Origin: Nitrososphaerota archaeon
GTDB lineage: Archaea > Thermoproteota > Nitrososphaeria > Nitrososphaerales > JAHFOH01
Assembly: GCA_023266955.1 (NCBI GenBank)
Contig: JAHFOH010000018.1
Location: forward strand, 1 to 10,783
DNA length: 10,783 bases
Direction of reading: 5' to 3'
In this document: piece by piece, positions 1 through 5,344 of the stretch
Layout: each line of letters opens with the position of its first letter
Position numbering within the stretch: position 1 is the first letter of the stretch
Translations under genes and position numbers: made by a program
The notes under the pieces: model-generated
What the model was told of the DNA's origin: nothing
Seen by the model: only the letters and a program-made list of their open reading frames with translations
The model's database searches: none

Positions 1-37
1 CGGCTGTCCCGCGCGGAGTAAGGCCGAACAGGGTCTG

Positions 38-120
38 TGAATCCTGCTGGAGATCCGGGTGGGCCGCTTAGCTTAATCCCACTTAGAACAGAAGGAGGGT
101 TACGGCCGACACGCGTCCAA
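38..120. repeat. Direct repeat, copy A
   Basis: Bases 38-103 match 693-758 at a constant offset of 655 with six mismatches (positions 42, 48, 50, 75, 86 and 97). The next block, 102-120 (ACGGCCGACACGCGTCCAA), matches 801-819 with one mismatch. In copy A the two blocks are continuous, while in copy B about 42 bases separate them. Both copies begin with TGA. In copy B this TGA is the stop codon of the 522-695 reading frame. In copy A it closes a short frame entering from the left window edge (bases 2-40, twelve codons), too short to call a gene. The repeat therefore may be a 3'-flanking element. What it is (mobile remnant, structured RNA, or duplicated intergenic DNA) cannot be told from two copies. 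Confidence 0.85.
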
Positions 121-148
121 TTATCTGTGTGTAGTATCGACCCCCCGG

Positions 149-182
149 GGCTTCAAATATGAAAGGAGCTGTATTTGGAGTC
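149..182 (+). promoter_or_regulatory. Stem-loop displaying a ribosome-binding site, TTG in its 3' arm
   Basis: CTTCAAATA at 151-159 can pair with TATTTGGAG at 172-180 (nine pairs, one G-U). The stem can be extended by 150-181 (G-U) and 149-182. The 12-base loop contains AAGGAG (163-168), a good Shine-Dalgarno sequence, and a TTG at 175-177 with six bases spacing lies inside the 3' arm. If transcribed from the plus strand this could mask the start of the small frame at 175. This is seen by pairing alone, and no terminator-like T run follows. Confidence 0.35.
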
Positions 183-294
183 TAAATCCATTGTTCTGGG
201 TCAAAACCTTCCGCATTTGATGGAATTAAGATGGACATGGAGGCAAGCTGCGGTTATATTTTGGGTGAGAAGGCTTGTAGCGTCTGTCGAGTAG
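175..294 (+). CDS. Possible 39-residue small protein, unrecognised
   Basis: The frame starts with TTG six bases after AAGGAG and ends with TAG at 292-294. The product is 39 residues, Trp- and Arg-rich in the middle, with a short hydrophobic stretch (AAVIFW, residues 26-31). I recognise no family. The frame is the same as that of the 313-543 frame, with two in-frame TAG codons (292 and 304) between them, so it could also be the 5' part of a decayed longer gene. The ribosome-binding site is the only real support for it. Confidence 0.2.
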   Translation: MESKSIVLGQNLPHLMELRWTWRQAAVIFWVRRLVASVE

Positions 295-312
295 AGTACA
301 CAATAGCCGCTT

Positions 313-543
313 GTGTGCCGACGAGCCGCAATCGTTATCTTGGATAAGCTCAATTCGCAAAGAGTGGTCGAACTAGTAATAACAGATGAAAGAGACGAAA
401 TAACGCTCGTTCTGAAATGGAAAATGGGATCGCGTGAAGTATGTTACAGATTTGCCGACGGTCGCATAGCAAAGGCAAGTTTTAAATCACTTGCGCGAGG
501 CTTTGGAGCTGAAGAGGATTATTGGCAAAGGCTAGGGATATAG
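313..543 (+). CDS. Hypothetical protein, possibly the N-terminal part of a frameshifted gene
   Basis: This 76-codon frame starts with GTG and follows an in-frame TAG at 304. The product reads like a real protein: alternating hydrophobic/charged strands (VVELVITDERDEITLVLKW, residues 18-36), then a mixed helical tail. I recognise no family. It ends at TAG 541, exactly where a second frame (-1 relative) carries a winged-helix-like segment, 522-695. The two overlap by 22 bases. Either this is one gene broken by a frameshift, or two overlapping genes. Together with the two upstream in-frame TAGs, the picture fits a decaying locus inside the flanking direct repeats. No convincing promoter or ribosome-binding site was seen directly upstream. 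Confidence 0.4.
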   Translation: MCRRAAIVILDKLNSQRVVELVITDERDEITLVLKWKMGSREVCYRFADGRIAKASFKSLARGFGAEEDYWQRLGI

Positions 544-695
544 AAATCGCAGAATTGGCAGCGGAGGCTGGTGCGAAGATGGTCAGGGAGTATATTGCTG
601 AATTACGAAAGCAGGGCAAGATCAAAGGCAAGTTAACTGTCACAATTAAAGAGGGTAAGAAGCACATCCGATTCCCATTTAGGGAAGATTCCTGA
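522..695 (+). CDS. Small winged-helix-like segment, separate gene or downstream half of a frameshifted gene
   Basis: The frame opens after TGA at 510-512. The first start codon is TTG at 522, preceded by GAAGAGG (511-517). The 57-residue product contains EIAELAAEAG followed by VREYIAELRKQGKIKG (residues 15-30), then two likely strands ending in HIRFPFR. That pattern (helix, turn, recognition-type helix, then a GKIKG wing entry) is typical of small winged-helix modules such as those in PCI/DDRGK-type proteins; the comparison is by pattern only. The protein is too short to be complete for most such families, and the preceding frame (313-543) supplies a plausible N-terminal part, so a -1 frameshift between them is likely. 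No classical slippery heptamer was seen. Its stop codon is the first codon of repeat copy B. Confidence 0.4.
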   Translation: MAKARDIEIAELAAEAGAKMVREYIAELRKQGKIKGKLTVTIKEGKKHIRFPFREDS

Positions 696-819
696 ACCCT
701 GCGGAAGATCCGGGTGGGCCGCTTAGCTTGATCCCACTTAAAACAGAAGGATGGTTACAGTGGACATGGAGTCGAACAGAACTCCGTGCCACTGCCCTAG
801 ACGGCTGACACGCGTCCAA
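693..819. repeat. Direct repeat, copy B, with internal hairpin
   Basis: This is the partner of 38-120. Bases 693-758 equal 38-103 at 60 of 66 positions, and 801-819 equal 102-120 at 18 of 19. The 42 bases between the blocks (759-800) are absent from copy A and are almost wholly a hairpin. The repeat starts with the TGA that stops the 522-695 frame. No open frame of note runs through it. Confidence 0.85.
758..794. repeat. Long hairpin unique to repeat copy B
   Basis: CAGTGGACATGGAGT (758-772) pairs with ACTCCGTGCCACTG (781-794). This gives fourteen base pairs, one of them G-U, with a single bulged A (764) and an eight-base loop, CGAACAGA. It occupies almost exactly the segment missing from copy A. 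It could be an inserted palindromic element, a peripheral stem of a structured RNA, or sequence lost from copy A, since palindromes are prone to deletion. No T run follows, so it does not look like an intrinsic terminator. Confidence 0.6.
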
Positions 820-898
820 CATGCTTCAAGTCATTTTCCCTAGACGAACGAGCCGACTGTTTTACCAATTGTCAGTTAATAGCGTCCAGTAGGAAGCT

Positions 899-1243
899 TT
901 GGCAACAAGGTTGTCGCAAGTCATCTTAAGAGACGATGAAAGAGTCGTGAGAGATCAAGAAGCGAGGCTTCTACAGGGAAAAGAAAGATGGAGGGGACGG
1001 CTCTATCTCACGAATAAGAGACTCATGTTCGAGCGAAGGCGTGGCACTTTCTTCAAGAAGTATGATGTAGCGATGGATGCAAGGTTAGATGATTTGACAT
1101 ACGTCAAGATTACAGGCATTCTACGAAAGAGACTCTTAGTTGGGGTCAGGCGTGGTGCGTGGGTAGACGTAGTTCACCTGCGAGTCGATGACTCAGAGGT
1201 ATGGGCTGCAGAAGTCGCTTCTCTAATCAAAAATTCCGAGTAG
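899..1243 (+). CDS. Small GRAM/PH-like domain protein
   Basis: The product is a 114-residue soluble protein. The stretch LYLTNKRLMFERRRG (residues 35-49) is the typical strand pair of GRAM/bacterial-PH-like domains, in which a 'YLTNKRLVF' motif is strongly conserved. It follows an N-terminal strand-helix part rich in charged residues and is followed by further strands (LLVGVRRGAWVDVVHLRV, about 79-96) and a C-terminal helix (WAAEVASLIK). Length fits a single domain with nothing attached. Such domains bind lipids or proteins; no specific role can be assigned. The frame is closed upstream by TAG at 890-892, so the start is TTG at 899 or the TTG at 911. AGGAAG at 891-896 lies only two bases from the first, which makes the exact start uncertain. 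It converges on merA with a 39-base gap. Confidence 0.75.
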   Translation: MATRLSQVILRDDERVVRDQEARLLQGKERWRGRLYLTNKRLMFERRRGTFFKKYDVAMDARLDDLTYVKITGILRKRLLVGVRRGAWVDVVHLRVDDSEVWAAEVASLIKNSE

Positions 1244-1282
1244 ACGAGTGAGGACGACCTCATTTCCGGTTGAATCGATGTC

Positions 1283-2686
1283 TCACTCGATGCAGCAAGC
1301 CATCTTGCTGACATCCCGCTTAAACGCCTGAGCCGCAAGTTTGATGCTCTCCCCCATCGTCGGGAAAACATGTACGGTGTCTATAATGTCGTCGATAGTA
1401 AGATGGTATTTGACCGCCAAGACACCCTCGTGAATTATGTCTGCAGCTAGTGATGAAACTATGTGAACTCCAACGATTTCCCTTGTCTCAGGATTTATCA
1501 CCATTTTGATCACACCCCTGGTATCTTTCACTGTTTGAGCCTTGGGCACAAGCGACATATCGAGTACTCTGCACGAGCATGCGCCAAACTTCTGCGTTGC
1601 TTTAGCCTCTGTCAATCCGACACTTGCCACTTGAGGTATAGTGAATACTGCATGCGGTACAGCGTAAAAGTCCATCTTTCGTCTCGCTCCGGAAAGAGCA
1701 TTTTCAGCAGCAATGGCTCCTTCCTTTGCTGCCGTAGTTTCAAGCATTGGCTTACCTATCACGTCTCCGGCGGCCCATACTTGGCGTGCGGTTGTGTGCA
1801 TTTGGTCATTGACTAGGACTGCACCATCTTCTCCCAACCGAACACCGACCTTGTCAACTGAAAGATCGAATGTGTTGGGTGTTCTACCCGTAGCCACTAA
1901 CAACTGTTCTCCGGCGAAATCTCTGATTCTTTGTCCGATCTTCGCCGTCACGACTTTCCTCCGTCCTTCTCTTCTGACCTTGCGAACCTCCACGCCAGTA
2001 TGAATCTCAATTCCCTCCTCTTCCAAGTACATCCCGAGCGTCTCGGAAATCTCTGGCTCCTCCTCCGGGATGATTCTACTACTCCTCTGAAGAACTGTCA
2101 CCTTCGTACCAAAGTGAGCATACATTTGTGCGAACTCCAACGCCAATGCCCTTCCTCCTATGATGACCATCGATTCAGGCAGCCTCTCAAGATCAAGTGC
2201 TTCCACGTTAGTCAGATAGTCGACATTATTCATTCCGTCAACGGGAGGTATAATGGGCGAGGAGCCTGTAGCTATAATGAATTTGTCCGCTTCAAGAACA
2301 GTGTTACCAACCTTCGCTTCGTTCCTTGAAACGAATTGAGCATTCCCCTTGACTAACGTTACGTTCGGGAGTTCTTTTAGGACATCGGCGTACTTCTTCC
2401 TCCGTAGCGTTAGAACAACCTGCCTCTTGTCAGAAATGACGCTCTTCATACTGAGTGATTCTTGGCTGAGTTTGATTCCCTTGAACTCATGGTTTTCAGC
2501 AAAGTAGTAGGTTTCGCCGACTGATAAGAGGTGCTTGCTGGGTACGCATCCAACGTTGACACAGGTTCCTCCGATCGTACCTCTTTCAACCATTGCTACC
2601 TTCGTATCAAACTCCGATGCCTTGATTGCTGCAGCGAAGGCTGCGGACCCGCTTCCTAGGATTACGAGATCATACTTTTCGGCCAT
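1283..2686 (-). CDS. merA: Mercuric reductase (MerA), core form without N-terminal HMA domain
   Basis: The enzyme is a cytoplasmic FAD disulfide oxidoreductase reducing Hg(II) to volatile Hg(0) with NAD(P)H. The 467-residue product has the FAD motif GSGSAA (11-16), the redox-active pair in GGTCVNVGCVPSK (C42, C47), an NAD(P)H-binding fold starting VIIGGRALALEFAQ (about 175-188), the second FAD motif AAGDV, and a dimerisation domain ending AFKRDVSKMACCIE. The C-terminal vicinal pair C464-C465 is the Hg-binding signature that separates MerA from dihydrolipoamide dehydrogenase and glutathione reductase. The N-terminal metal-binding (NmerA) domain is absent, as in many archaeal and thermophile MerA proteins. 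In ungapped alignment with Tn501 MerA recalled from memory, the active-site Tyr605 position is Phe441 (VFPTM). The start is ATG at 2686 with no clear ribosome-binding site, which agrees with a short leader. The membrane gene at 2871 is divergent. No merR or arsR lies within the window. Confidence 0.92.
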   Translation of the reverse strand: MAEKYDLVILGSGSAAFAAAIKASEFDTKVAMVERGTIGGTCVNVGCVPSKHLLSVGETYYFAENHEFKGIKLSQESLSMKSVISDKRQVVLTLRRKKYADVLKELPNVTLVKGNAQFVSRNEAKVGNTVLEADKFIIATGSSPIIPPVDGMNNVDYLTNVEALDLERLPESMVIIGGRALALEFAQMYAHFGTKVTVLQRSSRIIPEEEPEISETLGMYLEEEGIEIHTGVEVRKVRREGRRKVVTAKIGQRIRDFAGEQLLVATGRTPNTFDLSVDKVGVRLGEDGAVLVNDQMHTTARQVWAAGDVIGKPMLETTAAKEGAIAAENALSGARRKMDFYAVPHAVFTIPQVASVGLTEAKATQKFGACSCRVLDMSLVPKAQTVKDTRGVIKMVINPETREIVGVHIVSSLAADIIHEGVLAVKYHLTIDDIIDTVHVFPTMGESIKLAAQAFKRDVSKMACCIE

Positions 2687-2697
2687 TTCACGATTAA

Positions 2698-2741
2698 CCC
2701 TGATTCTCAGGGCTTGCCAACCTCCACCTTTTAATATTGAA
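2698..2741 (-). promoter_or_regulatory. merA promoter with palindrome at the predicted transcription start
   Basis: Read on the minus strand, TTCAATATTAAAAGG (from 2741 down to 2727) is a good archaeal TATA-like box, about 45-50 bases upstream of the merA ATG. Transcription would be expected to begin about 25 bases downstream, near 2708-2712. There sits a perfect palindrome, CCCTGA-TTC-TCAGGG (2698-2712), with six-base arms. A symmetric site over the start point is the classical place for a dimeric repressor, so a mercury-responsive regulator encoded elsewhere could act here. The palindrome is seen directly; its function is inferred. Confidence 0.5.
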
Positions 2742-2870
2742 GGGTTTAGCAGATTAGAAAAAATTCATCTCTATCTTTCACTCAATCAAACGAAAAAGCG
2801 TTAATGATTCTCTAACTACATACTCAGCTGTTGGCTTATGCTCATCAGTATTTGAAACGAATAAGTCAAT

Positions 2871-3503
2871 GTGTATCGCTCAGAATTTTCGCTCTTGGCT
2901 CAGCTCGGTAGCCCCTCAGGAGGGTCGTGGCTGCTGTCGCAATTGCGTACTATTAGGAGGGTACTGAGTCTCAGCCATTACAAGCTTCTAGCCCTGACTG
3001 TCGCAGCTGCCTATTCCATTTTCTACATAGTATTCACTGGGATTCTGACATACGTTGACACTGATCTTTCAACCGTATTACCCGTCCCTAATCTTCAGGT
3101 CTATCTTAATGGACCGATTGGCACGGTACCGTGGATTGTTTGGGTCCCAACTAACAACTTAGTATTTTCAATGAATTTTTCGGCCGCGTTATTCACAACC
3201 GCGACGTCCGTTTTGGTTGGCATCAACGCGGCGCTCCTGCTTTACAGTACGCGAATTCCAAGATGTAACTGCAGTCCTCATGCTAGCATTGGAATCTTGG
3301 GTATGGGACAAGGCCTGCTCGCCACCTTCTCGTGCTGCGGGGGCGGAACGCTGATGGCCGTCGCCGGTGCAAGCTTTCCGTTCTTTGTCAAATACGCAAG
3401 CATATTCATCTTATCTACGCTTCTAATTCTGGCACTCACGACCGTCATGCTAACCGGTAGAATTCGTCAATCCCAATCCGCTTCATCGGCGACCTCGCCC
3501 TAG
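2871..3503 (+). CDS. Multipass membrane protein with Cys-Cys motif, candidate Hg(II) transporter
   Basis: This 210-residue protein has hydrophobic segments at about 39-60, 104-125, 138-154, 159-173 and 175-195, and a Ser-rich polar tail. Four Cys cluster in one half: C132 and C134 (RCNCSPH, at a membrane border) and C155-C156 (FSCCGGG, inside a hydrophobic stretch between two segments). Bacterial mercury importers MerT, MerC and MerF also carry a Cys pair in a membrane helix, but this protein is longer and I see no overall similarity to them. It may belong to an archaeal membrane family with a conserved Cys-containing loop. Divergent placement beside merA suggests mercury uptake or sensing; this is inference. 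The start is GTG at 2871, the only common start after an in-frame TAA at 2862 until well inside the protein. There is no good ribosome-binding site. TATTTGAAAC at 2849 is a possible weak TATA element. Confidence 0.75.
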   Translation: MYRSEFSLLAQLGSPSGGSWLLSQLRTIRRVLSLSHYKLLALTVAAAYSIFYIVFTGILTYVDTDLSTVLPVPNLQVYLNGPIGTVPWIVWVPTNNLVFSMNFSAALFTTATSVLVGINAALLLYSTRIPRCNCSPHASIGILGMGQGLLATFSCCGGGTLMAVAGASFPFFVKYASIFILSTLLILALTTVMLTGRIRQSQSASSATSP

Positions 3504-3583
3504 ACGTTCGAAATAGCACACCGCCTAGCGGAGAACTAGTCCTATGATCCTTACACTAACCTGGATCCTGCAATCTAATGGCT

Positions 3584-5227
3584 TCATGAAGCGAAGAGGT
3601 TGAGAGAATACCTCTTCACCTTTTCCGGATCCAAACCGTTCTTCACAAACATTCTTTCCAATATGTACAGGACAAAGGCTGCTCCTCCGTGAAGAACCGC
3701 GCCTATTGCCAACTTTGTGAAGGGATCTGCGGACCCTGAGAAGAACGCTCTTCTCTGAGTCATTTTCAATAGATGCCGGAACGACGAATATATGACCGCC
3801 ATCTGGGCTTCATCAAATTTTTCGTATATGTTATAGTTGAACGTTCGCCTAGTCTTTAGGAGACCTAGAGGAACGTTGTAAAGAACTGTGGCAGTGAATT
3901 CTAAGCCAGCTCTGCTCATATCATTAATCAAGCCAACCGTGTCCCAGTTGTCCTCCGCTGTCTCCCCCGCCTGCCCTATTTGTAGGGTAAAGGCAGGCCG
4001 CCAATAATACTTGTTCAGATTTGTGGTGCCTTCAGCTATTATTTCAGCGAACGTTCCATCCGGTCCGATTTTTAACGGCATCGTCTTAAGCGGCATGTGC
4101 AATTGGGCGAGTCTATCACTCGCACTCTCGATTCCCGCCTGAATTCCAATCCAGTTATTGGGCCCTGCGCCGACTATCTGGGAGAGCTTCTGGATCAATC
4201 CAGGGTAGCCAGCGGGTATGGATATTCGTCCATGAGTGGGGTTCGTGTGGCCTACCGGCACAGACATGACGGTGCTGAAAAGTTCCACGAGAGCCTCTTC
4301 ATTAGGTTCGAAGTTCTTCGTATGCCCATAGATGAAGATCTCGTCGCTCTGTAGCCACGCGTTCTTGATGCCGAACCTCAAGTTGACCAATATCTCTTTC
4401 TTCACCTTCTCCGGCGGGTAGTATCTCGTCGGTCTAAGCGTGACCTCACAGAAGTCGCAGCCGATGCCGCAACCCCTCATCACCTCCACCAGTCCCTTCA
4501 TGCTGGCGCCCCTTATTTCTGGAATTTCGTTCAAACTCGGAAACTGCTTTGTCCTCGGAGCCCTCGTCACAAATTTCCCTGTAGGATCGGGTTCCCACGT
4601 CTTGGAGAAGTTTTCATCAAAGGTCTGGAAGCCATACATGAAGTTGCTTGAGAGTGACCCTTGGTAAAGGTCATCGAGAAGCTCCACGACGACATCTTCC
4701 ATTTCACCCTGAACTACGTAGTCGATTCCCAAAGATTCTAGGATGTCACGGGTGTACCATAGTTCCCACGATCCGGGCCCTCCGACTACAAACTTTGCCC
4801 TCGGCGCCTTGAGATTTCTTACCCTGTTAATCCAGCGGGCCTGATTTACGAATTCTCTTTCCACTAGGGATGTTATTGATCTTCCGTTAGTGTACATCAT
4901 CGTTACCGGCCCTAATCCGACAGGATCCATAGTGTGCACTCCGATGATCTTGGTATTTTCATCGATGAACTGATCAACGTAGTCGGGGTGTGCCACAACC
5001 ACTTGCTCGGGATTGTAATCCTGGAGTAATGCAGCCTCGATTTTTCTTAGGGCATAGGGAGCCTGGATCGCCCTTCCGTTATCGTGAGGTAGTGCCGGGC
5101 CCCTGAGGAAAGGGAAAAACAACTGGGTGAAGGGATTGCTTGGGGCGCACGGCAAGAAGTCGAGTAGCGGGAATCCCCTATAATCGTAGGAGAGGGAGGG
5201 GTCGGATACGAGAACGTACTCTGTCAA
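3584..5227 (-). CDS. B12-binding-type radical SAM enzyme, second of a tandem pair
   Basis: This 547-residue enzyme uses a [4Fe-4S] cluster and S-adenosylmethionine for radical chemistry. The cluster motif is C253-x3-C257-DF-C260 (RGCGIGCDFC), followed by LRPTRYYPPEKV. Residues about 75-185 look like a B12-binding Rossmann domain (IIGVHTMDPVGLGPV, FVVGGPGSWEL, YVVQGEMED), but the classical DxHxxG cobalamin motif is absent. Downstream are likely barrel strands (WLQSDEIFIYG 291-301, WIGIQAGIES 359-368, FTLQIGQAGE 413-422). A hydrophobic helix near the C-terminus (about 505-522) suggests membrane association. It is clearly paralogous to the upstream gene product. Candidate roles are those of archaeal B12-radical SAM proteins, for example membrane-lipid (GDGT) modification; the substrate is not shown by the sequence. 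The start is TTG, fixed by a TAA nine bases upstream in frame and a GGGAG ribosome-binding site. Confidence 0.87.
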   Translation of the reverse strand: MTEYVLVSDPSLSYDYRGFPLLDFLPCAPSNPFTQLFFPFLRGPALPHDNGRAIQAPYALRKIEAALLQDYNPEQVVVAHPDYVDQFIDENTKIIGVHTMDPVGLGPVTMMYTNGRSITSLVEREFVNQARWINRVRNLKAPRAKFVVGGPGSWELWYTRDILESLGIDYVVQGEMEDVVVELLDDLYQGSLSSNFMYGFQTFDENFSKTWEPDPTGKFVTRAPRTKQFPSLNEIPEIRGASMKGLVEVMRGCGIGCDFCEVTLRPTRYYPPEKVKKEILVNLRFGIKNAWLQSDEIFIYGHTKNFEPNEEALVELFSTVMSVPVGHTNPTHGRISIPAGYPGLIQKLSQIVGAGPNNWIGIQAGIESASDRLAQLHMPLKTMPLKIGPDGTFAEIIAEGTTNLNKYYWRPAFTLQIGQAGETAEDNWDTVGLINDMSRAGLEFTATVLYNVPLGLLKTRRTFNYNIYEKFDEAQMAVIYSSFRHLLKMTQRRAFFSGSADPFTKLAIGAVLHGGAAFVLYILERMFVKNGLDPEKVKRYSLNLFAS

Positions 5228-5236
5228 ATAGGATTA

Positions 5237-5241
5237 CTCCC
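5237..5241 (-). promoter_or_regulatory. Ribosome-binding site fixing a TTG start
   Basis: On the minus strand GGGAG (5241-5237) precedes the TTG at 5227-5225 with nine bases between. An in-frame TAA lies just upstream of that TTG, so no earlier start is possible. The 117-base gap from the upstream paralog (5228-5344) shows no clear TATA box, so co-transcription of the pair is more likely than a separate promoter. Confidence 0.6.
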
Positions 5242-5344
5242 TAGCGTAGCTGAAGTCTAGCAGCTCCAAGACCGTGAACACGCTCAAGAATGTCCTCTTG
5301 CTCACTAAGAAGGTATCAGGTATACGGCGCTGCCAATTTGGATT

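Noticed and set aside
2..40. Twelve open codons ending at TGA 38-40, possible 3' end of a gene entering from the left.
   Set aside because: Too short to distinguish from chance; recorded only because the repeat begins at this stop.
292..543. TAG read through as pyrrolysine in the 175-541 frame (TAG at 292, 304 and 541).
   Set aside because: TAG serves as an ordinary stop for other genes here (1241, 3501, 9012), the codons are closely spaced, and no pyl gene is present. Gene decay is simpler.
232..771. Eleven-base match TGGACATGGAG at 232-242 and 761-771.
   Set aside because: Lies at a different offset from the main repeat and is short enough to be chance.
1463..2329. Plus-strand frames across 1463-2329.
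   Set aside because: They are shadows of merA, whose motifs are unmistakable on the other strand.
3521..3531. Small inverted repeat CCGC-CTA-GCGG between convergent genes, as a terminator.
   Set aside because: Only four-base arms and no T run on either strand.
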